41,860 nt of DNA from UBA11855 sp035297385 (GCA_035297385.1 DATGZD010000015.1:1-41860), one strand, 5' to 3'. Positions 8,595 through 16,040 are shown, numbered from the stretch's first letter. Notes: generated by a model from the sequence alone, not told the origin. Numbers and translations are program-made.

Positions 8595-9467
8595 TCATAC
8601 TAAGCCGAGTATTTCCTCCGTTTTAGTCCAAAGTTGTTTCTGCACCGTTTCGTCGTATGATATTGGACACGTCGTTACTTCTTTCTTCTTGGCGAAGCAT
8701 CTTCCCGATATATTCTTCACTTCTTCCGAAGAGGCAAGGTAAACAGATGTTTCTGAGGCTCTCTTGGCGCTGATTTGCATTGGTCGAACCATTTTAAATA
8801 AGATTGAAGAAGCTAGGCTACCACTGTTTCTCCCAAGATTCGTAGCTGCAAAACCAGGCATGAGCACGTTAGCGGTGACTCCCGTGTTTTGGAGCTGACT
8901 TGCCAATTCGTAAGTGAAAAGAATGACCATTAGTTTGGCATTGTCGTAAGCTGGTGATCGAGAATGTGAATGTCCTTTTTCTCCATTAGGTTTTTCACTT
9001 TGTAGGTCGTCAATGTCCACTTTACCGTTTTTGGCTAGTCCCGAGCTGACATTAATTATTCTTGAAGGGGCGCTTGATTTCAGCAAATCCATCAACTCAT
9101 GCGTAAGAAGGAACGGACCAAGATAGTTCACTGCAAAGGTTCGCTCGAAACCTTCTGGTGTTAACTCTCTTCTGGTGAAGACAGCTCCCGCGTTGTTTAT
9201 CAGCACATCAAGTCTACTGTATCTCTTCTTGAATTCCCCTGAGAACTGTCTGATTGAAGCCATCGAGGACAGGTCACAGGTCATCAAGCGGATATTGTTG
9301 TTTCCAGTTTGCTCAACTATTTCTTTTTGGGCTTTCTCGCCGCGTTTCTGGTCACGGACAACCATGACAATTGTTGCATCCATCATTGCCAAGCTTTTCG
9401 TCGTCTCTTTCCCAATTCCAGAATTGCTGCCCGTTACAACGCATATTTTGTTTTTCATTTCTCTCAT
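8595..9467 (-). CDS. short-chain dehydrogenase/reductase, retinol-dehydrogenase-like
   Basis: An NAD(P)-dependent oxidoreductase of the classical SDR fold. It has the cofactor motif TGSNSGIG at residues 12-19, NNAG around 91-94, the catalytic serine in NVSSG near 141, and YxxxK as Y174/K178. At 290 aa it matches the RDH/WW-domain-oxidoreductase-like branch, including the EGFERTFAVNYLGPFLLT segment. ATG is at 9467; a second ATG three codons on is an alternative. Substrate unknown. It stands alone, followed by 87 bp to the convergent membrane-protein gene. Confidence 0.88.
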   Translation of the reverse strand: MREMKNKICVVTGSNSGIGKETTKSLAMMDATIVMVVRDQKRGEKAQKEIVEQTGNNNIRLMTCDLSSMASIRQFSGEFKKRYSRLDVLINNAGAVFTRRELTPEGFERTFAVNYLGPFLLTHELMDLLKSSAPSRIINVSSGLAKNGKVDIDDLQSEKPNGEKGHSHSRSPAYDNAKLMVILFTYELASQLQNTGVTANVLMPGFAATNLGRNSGSLASSILFKMVRPMQISAKRASETSVYLASSEEVKNISGRCFAKKKEVTTCPISYDETVQKQLWTKTEEILGLV

Positions 9468-9581
9468 TTCTCATCAACCTTGATAGCTATTTGGCAAACT
9501 TACTCCGCGTGATCTTGAATAACACGCTTTCTTTTTTAGCCAGCGTACAAACTACCTTCCATAGTTGAAATAACAATGATA

Positions 9582-9587
9582 GCGCGC
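9582..9587. repeat. GCGCGC tract, intergenic
   Basis: Part of a GC-rich patch (9582-9595, GCGCGCTCGCGCTC) in the 163-bp gap between the SDR start and the flavin-reductase stop. No gene fragment is recognisable beside it. Confidence 0.7.
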
Positions 9588-9630
9588 TCGCGCTCATGAT
9601 TCTAACCTGCTGTACTAGAAACAAGTGTGT

Positions 9631-10224
9631 TCACGGTTTGTAATTGTTTCCAGCTTCCCAAGCTTTTGCTTTAGATTCGCCTAACCCACAATAAAGCCTG
9701 TCGCTAAGAGATAGCATGAAAGGTTTGACCTGTCTGAGGTTGATTGTTCCTTCAGTTAAGTATTCTTCTTCTGTAATTGTCGAAAATACCTTGCCCACAA
9801 AAATTTCATGCCCACCGTTATCTACAACTTTTTCAAGTTTGCACTCTATGTTTATGGGACACTGTGTTATCATGGGTGCTGTTTTTAGCTTTCCATAAAA
9901 TACATCGAATACTCCTGATTTATCTACTTTAGAACCTGAGATTAATCCGCAGTAATCAGTAGCAATAATCATATCTTCTGAGGGTATGCAGACACTAAAC
10001 GATTTATTTTCTTTTATACCGTAATTTGTATAATGCGTTTTGTTTAGGGCAACCGCCACTTTTGGCGGATTAATTCCAGCAGCCATGAACCAGGCAGCCA
10101 CCAGGAAATTTGCCTTACCATGAACGTTAGCTCCAATTAACGTTACAGGCATAGGGTAAGATGCAACTTTGGGTCCTAAATCAATCTTGTTTTTTGCTTC
10201 TATTTTCGAAAAACCAGTCATCAT
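9631..10224 (-). CDS. flavin reductase family protein (flavoredoxin-like)
   Basis: An FMN-binding split-barrel protein, likely a small electron-transfer flavoprotein or NAD(P)H:flavin reductase. The YPMPVTLIGANVHGKANFLVAAWF start, the INPPKVAVALNKTHYTNYGIKENKSFSV segment and the CGLISGSKVDKSGVF region are typical of archaeal flavoredoxins. At 197 aa it is full length. The start could be either of two adjacent ATGs at the 10224 end. Its physiological partner is not indicated by the neighbours, an SDR downstream and a broken radical SAM gene upstream. Confidence 0.88.
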   Translation of the reverse strand: MMTGFSKIEAKNKIDLGPKVASYPMPVTLIGANVHGKANFLVAAWFMAAGINPPKVAVALNKTHYTNYGIKENKSFSVCIPSEDMIIATDYCGLISGSKVDKSGVFDVFYGKLKTAPMITQCPINIECKLEKVVDNGGHEIFVGKVFSTITEEEYLTEGTINLRQVKPFMLSLSDRLYCGLGESKAKAWEAGNNYKP

Positions 10225-10382
10225 AAACCGACCTACGTAGTGCTAGAAAAATGTTTCACCAAACGCTCATAAACGTTCTGTTAATTCTTAATTAGCATCG
10301 AAAATCCCCTGATAGTTATTAGTAAACGCTTTTGCTGCCTACCAAAAAAATTGAGAATAAAAAATAGAGAAAATATGGCCGA

Positions 10383-10720
10383 TTATATCGTTTGAGCTTC
10401 TACCATTTTACGAGTGAGCTGATACTTTTTTCTATTGCTTGATATGGATCTGAGATACTGCCAAGGCATACGGATTCTTCTGGTTTGTTTTTCTATATTC
10501 GATTTTGAAGTTCTTTCCTTAATATTTCTGGAGCATTAACTTTGACGTTTACTTCATCTCTTCTACAATACCATTTTGCATAACAATATGCACAATCATG
10601 AATACAACCAACATACGTATTTGCAGTTAATCTATGTGGAAAAATTAGAAAATTTAAAGGATAATTACTAACATCAACCAGAAGTGTTTTACAGGATAAT
10701 TCTATAATTTTCTTTTCCAC
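10383..10720 (-). pseudogene. radical SAM (SPL-family) pseudogene
   Basis: The first 75 codons (10493-10720, GTG start) encode the start of a spore-photolyase-like radical SAM protein with the iron-sulfur motif CIHDCAYCYA. A TAG at 10493-10495 interrupts it. Reading on in frame gives ESVCLGSISDPYQAIEK, the expected conserved GSxxDPYQxxE motif. A shift at the A6 run then lets the family-typical KKYQLTRKMVEAQ continue in the next frame until TAA at 10383-10385. So there is one nonsense codon, one apparent single-base deletion and loss of roughly the C-terminal two thirds. This is a decaying gene, not a small functional protein. Confidence 0.8.
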
Positions 10721-10808
10721 ACAATTGTAAATATGAAGCTAGTAAAAAATCTATTGAGAAAGAAATAGATGTATTCATTGTGCTGACTACGCTTTGTCAA
10801 GAAATTTT

Positions 10809-10927
10809 GACTAAATTTTAGTCTCACACACACATTTTCCTACTCCTATATACTCTTCCCTCTCCTCTCCCTCTCTCTACAACACCACACAACACCGCAC
10901 CACACACAAGAAAACAAAAACAAAAAA
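10809..10927 (+). repeat. 119-bp inverted repeat, left copy
   Basis: It starts with GACTAAATTTTAGTC, then a CA-rich stretch, a TATA-like CTATATAC (10846-10853), a pyrimidine-rich CT tract, a CA/AC-rich tract and A-rich sequence. The exact complement is at 14263-14381. Strong strand asymmetry (almost no G) suggests an unstructured leader. It ends 53 bp before the AbiV-like start codon, and no other gene lies in 10721-10980. Confidence 0.95.
10846..10853 (+). promoter_or_regulatory. TATA-like element inside the left repeat
   Basis: CTATATAC inside the repeat would place an archaeal transcription start about 25 bp downstream in the CT tract, giving a roughly 100-nt leader before the TTG of the AbiV-like gene. 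The right repeat carries the same element pointing inward on the minus strand (14337-14344). Inferred from sequence only. Confidence 0.4.
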
Positions 10928-10980
10928 GAAAAAAACATAAAAGACTAACCAATCGAGCAAGGAAAGGAGATAAGAATTCA

Positions 10981-11580
10981 TTGACCCAAGACAATTGTTA
11001 TTCTGAATGCATCCAGAATGCAGAAAGTCTCTTAGAAACTGCAGAAATATTGCTTGAAAAAAGGAAGTATGGTATTGCACAGAGTCTAAGTATAACAGCA
11101 GTAGAAGAGGTTGCAAAGGCAATTATTTTAGAATTAGTTCAATACGGCAAGTTTGATAAAGATTACGCTGAAAAGGTGCTTTGCAGTAGACACGAAGTGA
11201 AACAGGGATTGCTTAAGGCAATTGAAAATGGCTTAATATTAATTGATGACATTAACCGAAATACGAATTATAAAATTGATAAAACCCAGATGGAAACTCT
11301 CACTAACAAGTTAAAATCGCAGCTTTCATCTTGGAAAAGAATAAGACTGAATGGATTATACGTAGATGTGGATGTAAAAAAACAAGGAATACTTTCATCT
11401 CCAAGAAGTTTTAATTTTGAAGATACGCTTAACCTTATTGTTGAAACAAAAGACATTATTAATTTTGTAAAAGGAGTTTCAGAGTTATTAAGAGAGAGTT
11501 TTGGAAATTCTGGAACAACTATTAACAATATTCAACAATTTCTCTTTGGAAAATGGACTCTATCCTATGACGAAGCATAG
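10981..11580 (+). CDS. AbiV-like HEPN family protein
   Basis: The N-terminal half has the AbiV/HEPN pattern: an NAESLLETAEILLEKRKYGIAQSL helix followed by ITAVEEVAKAIIL. AbiV proteins are abortive-infection phage-resistance factors in bacteria, and HEPN folds are often RNases. The usual RxxxxH motif is not obvious here; only CSRHEVKQG carries a nearby R-H pair. At 199 aa the family length is normal. The TTG start at 10981 is supported by GGAAAGGAGAT about 10 bases upstream. The gene lies just inside the left inverted repeat, whose TATA-like element probably drives it. An antiviral role is inferred from family only. Confidence 0.7.
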   Translation: MTQDNCYSECIQNAESLLETAEILLEKRKYGIAQSLSITAVEEVAKAIILELVQYGKFDKDYAEKVLCSRHEVKQGLLKAIENGLILIDDINRNTNYKIDKTQMETLTNKLKSQLSSWKRIRLNGLYVDVDVKKQGILSSPRSFNFEDTLNLIVETKDIINFVKGVSELLRESFGNSGTTINNIQQFLFGKWTLSYDEA

Positions 11581-11664
11581 AACGGAATTAAATGCTTGCA
11601 AGTCTATGTAGCGAGTGCTACCGCAACACACAAAAACAAAAAAGTAAGACGCATAACTGATAAT

Positions 11665-12072
11665 TCAAGGTCTTTGTGGTTGCCTAATGTTGTAGGCTTC
11701 AAGAAAATAATTATCAGTCAAAGGCTCAGTAGAAACCTTAAGGTCTTTGCTCATAGCTTTGAAGAGTTCGAGTAGTCTTTGATTTGAGTCTGTATTTGTT
11801 CTGCTTGGATTCATACTTATTCGATGGAATTCCATTAATGCTTTTTTAACCTCAGTTGAATCGTGGAAAACAATAAAAACAGAGTTCAATGCTTCACTAA
11901 AAGCATTACCTCCTAAGTCAAAACGATTGCCCATCAATTGTTTGAGTATTTCAAATTTTTCCCTTCGTCTCTCATTACGTTTGTGATACCACTCAGAGAT
12001 TGCTATGCCTGCTAAGCCTGACAAAAAAGCCGATGCAAATATTGTTAATATCGTAGTTTCTAAATCAGCCAT
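11665..12072 (-). CDS. DUF6680-like small membrane-anchored protein
   Basis: A 135-aa protein with one N-terminal membrane helix (about residues 5-27), then a basic KRNERRREK segment and a cytoplasmic helical domain. The EKFEILKQLMGNRF and EALNSVFIVFHDS segments resemble DUF6680, a family of unknown function. The start is ATG at 12072. It is convergent with the AbiV-like gene, inside the inverted-repeat islet. I infer an accessory or defence-related role from location only. Confidence 0.6.
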   Translation of the reverse strand: MADLETTILTIFASAFLSGLAGIAISEWYHKRNERRREKFEILKQLMGNRFDLGGNAFSEALNSVFIVFHDSTEVKKALMEFHRISMNPSRTNTDSNQRLLELFKAMSKDLKVSTEPLTDNYFLEAYNIRQPQRP

Positions 12073-12194
12073 GATATTGAGTCATGCTTTATATTTTTAA
12101 ATTTTTGCTTAGCAAGGTTTTATAGTGTTGGTATTCTTGGTTTCCATTCTTTTCTTTCATTTCGAATGTATTTAGCTAACGAAAAGACTCTTAA

Positions 12195-12323
12195 TTAATC
12201 AATCAAACGAAAAGTATAGACTGTTTTCTTCTTGATCCTGTAAAATAGGTCTTTTTCATGCAGATTTTTTAGGCTTAGGATTATATTGCCATTTCTTTCT
12301 CCATAATTTACATGTATTATCAT
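12195..12323 (-). pseudogene. winged-helix-like gene remnant, 42 codons
   Basis: An ATG-started 42-codon frame reads NYGERNGNIILSLKNLHEKD and ends VYTFRLID, which looks like the wing region of a winged-helix domain, as found at the C-terminus of archaeal ATPases. Upstream the sequence is broken into several frames: 12323-12420 can be read as short pieces such as AKFLDNREFILNFLRESD. Best seen as the decayed end of a longer gene. The interval 12073-12194 holds nothing I can identify. Confidence 0.35.
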
Positions 12324-12422
12324 TTAAATCAATAGAATCAATAATAGTATAGACAATTCTATTATCCATTTTAATCGCTTTCTCTTAAGAAATTTAGAAT
12401 GAACTCCCTATTATCAAGAAAT

Positions 12423-12557
12423 TTAGCTATGTTTATCTTGATTACCCTCATAAACAGTTTTTGGCGGTTTCTTTTTACGTTTAAACCCAATTCTTAACGT
12501 ATATGTTCCTTTAATTAATTGCATTAAAAACCATTTAGTTAAATTATTATCCTCCAT
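12423..12557 (-). CDS. possible small basic protein, 44 aa
   Basis: An ATG ORF with TLRIGFKRKKKPPK in its middle, starting 16 bases from the GC tract at 12574-12582. It has no strong ribosome site and no recognisable family. It could be a fragment of the same decayed gene as 12195-12323. Low confidence. Confidence 0.25.
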   Translation of the reverse strand: MEDNNLTKWFLMQLIKGTYTLRIGFKRKKKPPKTVYEGNQDKHS

Positions 12558-12569
12558 TCCTATACATAA

Positions 12570-12974
12570 CTCTGCGCGCGCGGTGCGAAGCTTGAACCCT
12601 ACTTAGGTTTTCTGCATTCAGAGCAGTTTGGAAAACCAAGCTTAGTATGTGATTTTCAAGAGCTGTATCGTTACTTAATTGATGATTTTGTAATCCAATA
12701 CTGCAAAGGATTAAGCAAAAGAGATTTCACCTTTAAGTCTGAGAAGCTTACAGGTCAAAAGAAAGGAAAACGTGAATACCTGAATGACGGTGAAACCAAA
12801 GATTTTACAGCTAAATTAAACGATTATTTTGAAACATTAGTTGAAGTTCCCAGAATGAAAGTTGGTGAAAGACAAACTATTGAGACACTTATCAATGAGG
12901 AAGCATTGTTGTTTGCGAAATATTTGAGATACGAAAAGAAAGACTGGATTCCAAGAATAAGAAGCAGGCAATAA
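12570..12974 (+). pseudogene. cas1: cas1 3' fragment (CRISPR integrase C-terminal domain)
   Basis: About 134 open codons with no start codon at the 5' side encode the C-terminal catalytic region of Cas1: LEPYLGFLHSEQFGKPSLVC, which is the invariant H/E-containing core, then DDFVIQYC, and KVGERQTIETLINEEALLFA near the end, stopping at TAA 12972-12974. The N-terminal half of Cas1 is absent, and homology begins exactly after the GCGCGCGCG at 12574-12582. No cas2, effector genes or CRISPR array are present. It is thus a dead remnant of a CRISPR adaptation module, in the islet between the inverted repeats. Confidence 0.85.
12574..12582. repeat. GC-alternating tract at the cas1 break
   Basis: GCGCGCGCG marks the exact left limit of cas1 homology. 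A shorter GCGCG (12976-12980) follows the cas1 stop. It in turn is followed by about 18 coding-like codons (from 12982, TQGLDVLDLENIR, ending at TAA 13032-13034), possibly another gene tail. Confidence 0.75.
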
Positions 12975-13034
12975 AGCGCGTACTCAAGGTTTAGATGTCT
13001 TGGATTTGGAAAATATTAGAATATGCTTTGCCGC

Positions 13035-14123
13035 CTATGAATAATCTGATAATCTTAGGCTATGAGAGTCTGATTCTTGCTTTGCTGACACGAATGATTT
13101 ACCTTGCTTTACTGCTGCCCACAAATCAACACATTCAATGTCACGTCTGAAATACTGTTTATTTATGCTATTTTTGTACTTAATCTTTGAAATTGGTTGA
13201 CGCTCAGCCATTTTCCAATTTGAAAGCCCAGAATATTCCCACGACTCTCTCGCTGACTTAACCATCCATTGGTCGTCTTCCGTTGGGAGCACATTATCTA
13301 CTGCACGACATAAAACTGAGATATACCCTGAAGGCTTGTCGAAAGAATATCTTACTCTTGTCATGGCACTTTCATTTGTTCCACAGAAAATGTTTTCAAT
13401 ACTTGAATCCGACAAATATATGCAGTGTATCGGAGCAAGCTTTAGATAACGGAGTATATAGTCAAGAAGTTGAACGGAAACATACCAGAAAGTGTTAGCC
13501 TCTTCTTGCATTCTGCCTGCATTATTAAAATCCATTGAAAAACTGTCTTCAAAAATTACATTGGTCGAAACGATCATTAAACCATTCCTCTTAAGCAGGG
13601 GACGGACACCAGAAAGAATCGTTATTGGTGAGAACACGTGGTACAAGAGACCTGAACAATTAATTAGATCAAAGCTACGACCTTTAAGTTTCTTGAATAA
13701 GTTGTACATCAATCCCACGTTTCTGTAATCAAAATTATTATGATAATAGTGCTTGACCGCTGTTATTTTTTCAACACAATGACTGACTGCGTCTACAGCC
13801 AACACTGAAGAAGCTCCGCCTCTGCACATCAGTATGGGAATAAGCCCCTCCATAGTCCCCAAGTCAAGGCACGACATGTCTTGTAAATCACATTTACGGA
13901 GCAGAATTCTGGGCAGAAATGGTAAGTTAGCTGGGTAAAAGCCTTTCGTTACTATTCCTGGTAGCAATTCGATTGAATAGTACCAGAATTGATTGAATAG
14001 TTCGCTTACTCTCAGTTTTTCTGGGTTTTCTGGAAAATTGTGGGATAGAGGTAAGCTTCTTCCTGTGCGATTTTCAAAAGAGTTTCGTGCTCGGAAAAAG
14101 ATTCTACGTAGAGAATTAATCAT
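13035..14123 (-). CDS. class I SAM-dependent methyltransferase
   Basis: A Rossmann-fold methyltransferase with motif I as CLDLGTMEGLIPILMCRGG, an acidic post-motif VLAVDAVS, and FDLINCSGLLYHVFSP at the motif IV region. The layout (IELLPGIVTKGFYP before motif I, then a downstream YHV segment) resembles CmoB-like/DUF1698 methyltransferases, which act on tRNA or on sugars and lipids; the substrate is unknown. The ATG at 14123 is preferred over the TTG at 14132, giving 362 aa; neither has a strong ribosome site. It is the last complete gene inside the right inverted repeat, 139 bp from it. Confidence 0.8.
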   Translation of the reverse strand: MINSLRRIFFRARNSFENRTGRSLPLSHNFPENPEKLRVSELFNQFWYYSIELLPGIVTKGFYPANLPFLPRILLRKCDLQDMSCLDLGTMEGLIPILMCRGGASSVLAVDAVSHCVEKITAVKHYYHNNFDYRNVGLMYNLFKKLKGRSFDLINCSGLLYHVFSPITILSGVRPLLKRNGLMIVSTNVIFEDSFSMDFNNAGRMQEEANTFWYVSVQLLDYILRYLKLAPIHCIYLSDSSIENIFCGTNESAMTRVRYSFDKPSGYISVLCRAVDNVLPTEDDQWMVKSARESWEYSGLSNWKMAERQPISKIKYKNSINKQYFRRDIECVDLWAAVKQGKSFVSAKQESDSHSLRLSDYS

Positions 14124-14137
14124 GTTTGACAAACCAA

Positions 14138-14262
14138 TTAGTATTTAGACTTATTTAATATATCAATTGCGTCTTCTGTGGTTTTAGGTCTAAGGTTGTT
14201 TAATATTGAGATTAAAACTAAGTCCAATGCATCGCCATTTTTTTCTTTTCTTTTGTGAGCGT
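14138..14262 (-). pseudogene. unknown ORF tail just inside the right inverted repeat
   Basis: Reading away from the right repeat, one frame is open and coding-like: after a KRKEK stretch comes NGDALDLVLISILNNLRPKT, ending DILNKSKY at TAA 14138-14140. There is no start codon; the frame begins at the repeat edge. It seems to be the C-terminus of a gene whose front was replaced by the repeat. The family is unrecognised. 14382-14552, outside the repeat, has a GCGCGC (14462) and no gene. Confidence 0.4.
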
Positions 14263-14381
14263 TTTTTTGTTTTTGTTTTCTTGTGTGTGGTGCGGTGTTG
14301 TGTGGTGTTGTAGAGAGAGGGAGAGGAGAGGGAAGAGTATATAGGAGTAGGAAAATGTGTGTGTGAGACTAAAATTTAGTC
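14263..14381 (-). repeat. 119-bp inverted repeat, right copy
   Basis: Exact reverse complement of 10809-10927. Outside it the flanks are unrelated (left flank ends AAATTTT; right flank begins CCCAAACCC). Identity ends sharply at both edges. Confidence 0.95.
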
Positions 14382-14461
14382 CCCAAACCCAAACTTACTA
14401 ACACGTTCTAACCTACGTTTCCATCCTTTCATTCACTCTAACAATTGCGCCTACTCACTCA

Positions 14462-14467
14462 GCGCGC
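14462..14467. repeat. GCGCGC tract, intergenic
   Basis: Lies between the right inverted repeat and the secreted-protein gene at 14553. No recognisable gene fragment touches it. Confidence 0.7.
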
Positions 14468-14552
14468 ACACATAAAGCTATAGCAACCACTACGGTTAAA
14501 ACGCAGGAAAAAAAAGAAAAAGAGACCGGTATCTCATGATTTCTATTGTTTC

Positions 14553-15074
14553 TCACGGTTTCAAGAGGTATCCTTCCCATGTTCCACCTCTCGGTCCCAT
14601 GTATCCCGCATTTATTGTTTGACCATCAAAATCTCCTGTCCCATGAAAAACTCCATGCGCCTTAACATTAAACGCTAAAGGCGACGCAACATAGTCAGTC
14701 AATAGTAGCATAGCATTGCCTTCAAATGTGCCACTTGCAGACAACGATGGAAAGACCATTACGTATTCTTCACGAAGAATTTGCATTTGTGCACTTCCAC
14801 TAAACATATAATCAACGAGGGCAGTAGTGCATGATCCTGTAATGATGGGTCCCCCGTCAATTGAAAGTTGAAGATTATAAACTTTTGTTGCCTCGCGTCT
14901 TTGGATTATGCCAGAAGGGGTTTCCCATCGCTCACCCCCAGTAGCTGAACCCACTGGAAGGAACTTTATGGTTATAGGAACTTTTTGTTCTCCAGGCGAT
15001 GCCGCCAAAACTGGTGCTAACATTGGTAGTAGCAGGAATAGCATTATCCCGAGACCTATGATTTTCTTTTTCAT
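14553..15074 (-). CDS. secreted protein, paralog A (unknown function)
   Basis: A 173-aa exported protein. A signal peptide (KKKIIGLGIMLFLLLPMLAP, cleavage near ALA-A) is followed by a beta-rich mature domain with the shared signature FEGNAMLLLTDY, HGVFHGTGDFDGQTINAG and a closing GTWEGYLLK. Paralogs lie at 15184-15723 (complete) and 19609-19878 (truncated). The ATG at 15074 is chosen because GGGGAGGTGA lies about 8 bases upstream; an ATG four bases earlier is out of frame. The 11-base palindrome CTAAAGTTTAG at 15143-15153 lies in its promoter region. I recognise no named family. Confidence 0.75.
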   Translation of the reverse strand: MKKKIIGLGIMLFLLLPMLAPVLAASPGEQKVPITIKFLPVGSATGGERWETPSGIIQRREATKVYNLQLSIDGGPIITGSCTTALVDYMFSGSAQMQILREEYVMVFPSLSASGTFEGNAMLLLTDYVASPLAFNVKAHGVFHGTGDFDGQTINAGYMGPRGGTWEGYLLKP

Positions 15075-15142
15075 TCATTTTCACCTCCCCCTTTTCTCTC
15101 CACTTTATTCGCAATCTTGATTTTTTCGAAATTATGAGTGAT

Positions 15143-15153
15143 CTAAAGTTTAG
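15143..15153. promoter_or_regulatory. palindrome CTAAAGTTTAG upstream of paralog A
   Basis: An 11-base palindrome about 70 bp before the start codon. It resembles the outer palindrome of the 119-bp repeats (GACTAAATTTTAGTC). Paralog B has GACTAGTC (15789-15796) and truncated paralog C has TTACTAGTAA upstream. A shared regulator, perhaps a nearby TrmB, is an inference. Confidence 0.35.
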
Positions 15154-15183
15154 TATAGAAAGAAAAGAAAAAATTGTGAGTCC

Positions 15184-15723
15184 TTATGATTTCAGGAGGT
15201 ATCCTGTCCAAGTTGCGGTTTGTCCTGCTGGTCCCCAGTCTCTCCCGGCGTTTATGGTTTGTCCTTCAAACGCTCCAGTTCCATGAAACAGTCCATGGGT
15301 CATAGCGTTGTAGACAGTCAGAGAAGTATAGTCGGTGAGTTGAAGTATGGCGTTGCCTTCAAAGCCACCCCCTTCAGAGGGGAACGAAAGCACATAATAG
15401 TCTCGCAAAACTCTGTCACCGTAAAGAAAACCGTCTTGCGGCGGTCTTACAACATTATCCCTTTCAGCAAAGGCTGTCCCAGAAAGAGTTGCTGTATTAT
15501 CAATTGTAAGCTGAATGTTGTACCATACGTGGATGTGTCTATGGGACACGCCACTAGCGGTATCGTTCCTCTCGATAGTTGTTAACTGCGTTTGAGTCCA
15601 TATTAGGGTGATTGGAACTTTTTGCCCTTGCGCTGGGTCCGCAATTACCATTCCAATCAACGGAGTTGCCGACATAGCTAAAGCAATAGAAGCTACAATT
15701 ATCATTAGGATTGTTTTCTTCAC
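15184..15723 (-). CDS. secreted protein, paralog B (unknown function)
   Basis: A 179-aa exported protein related to paralog A: signal peptide (about residues 1-28, ending near VIA-DPAQ), then a beta-rich domain with RDYYVLSFPSEGGGFEGNAI, HGLFHGTGAFEGQTINAG and a closing WTGYLLK. GTG at 15723 is chosen over an upstream TTG at 15750 because AGGAGGTGA lies just before it. It is 109 bp upstream of paralog A on the same strand, so the two may be co-transcribed, though A has its own candidate operator. Function unknown; the shared FEGN and HGTG motifs define the local family. Confidence 0.75.
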   Translation of the reverse strand: MKKTILMIIVASIALAMSATPLIGMVIADPAQGQKVPITLIWTQTQLTTIERNDTASGVSHRHIHVWYNIQLTIDNTATLSGTAFAERDNVVRPPQDGFLYGDRVLRDYYVLSFPSEGGGFEGNAILQLTDYTSLTVYNAMTHGLFHGTGAFEGQTINAGRDWGPAGQTATWTGYLLKS

Positions 15724-15794
15724 TATTTCACCTCCTTTTCTCACTTCCAAAAACCCTGATCTTTTCCTTAACTGATTAAATATTTAAAGACTAG

Positions 15795-15947
15795 TCAAAC
15801 CAAAATTGGACTAACTTCTTCTACTAAGACTATTCCTATTCGTGGCATCCAATCTTTCTTTTCGTTCCTCAAGTATTTGGCAAATAATAATGTTTCTTCA
15901 TTGATTAAAGTTTCAATCGTCTGTTTTTCTCCAACTTTTATTCGTGG
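15795..15947 (-). pseudogene. cas1: second cas1 3' fragment
   Basis: Fifty codons on the minus strand read PRIKVGEKQTIETLINEETL and then LFAKYLRNEKKDWMPRI, matching the last 40 or so residues of the cas1 fragment at 12570-12974 at almost every position, but diverging at the very end (here GIVLVEEVS before TGA). The frame stays open upstream to about 16040, but that part does not resemble Cas1. This is a separate copy or a diverged allele of the same gene end. Paralog B's promoter region overlaps the fragment's 3' end. Confidence 0.75.
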
Positions 15948-16040
15948 TCTTTGAGTGTGGAAAGAGTTCTCTGGTCCTGTCGCCCAGGTGGTTTGCGGTG
16001 GAAGGCGGTATTTTGTTCTGTAGAAAGTATTGGGTGTCTG

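Larger units (their letters stand above)
10809..14381. mobile_element. 3.57 kb islet bounded by perfect 119-bp inverted repeats
   Basis: The left copy (10809-10927) and right copy (14263-14381) are exact reverse complements over 119 bp. Both run from a palindrome GACTAAATTTTAGTC at the outer edge to an A-rich inner edge. Between them lie an AbiV-like gene, a DUF6680-like gene, decayed ORFs, a cas1 fragment, a methyltransferase and an ORF tail. No transposase or integrase is recognisable and no flanking target duplication is visible. It may be a non-autonomous or decayed transposon, an invertible segment, or a region bracketed by a copied promoter-leader. The repeats are certain; calling it mobile is inference. 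Confidence 0.6.

Noticed and set aside
10877..11122. 81-codon minus-strand frame across the left repeat and AbiV start
   Set aside because: Low-complexity hydrophobic translation of A/C-rich DNA, antisense to a better-supported gene.
10809..14381. Casposon interpretation (Cas1-like integrase with terminal inverted repeats)
   Set aside because: The Cas1 piece is truncated, has no casposase C-terminal extension, and there is no PolB; a second similar fragment lies outside the repeats.
15951..16040. Coding frame in front of the PolX tail
   Set aside because: Open on both strands with no family resemblance; probably chance in a GC-rich patch at a junction.
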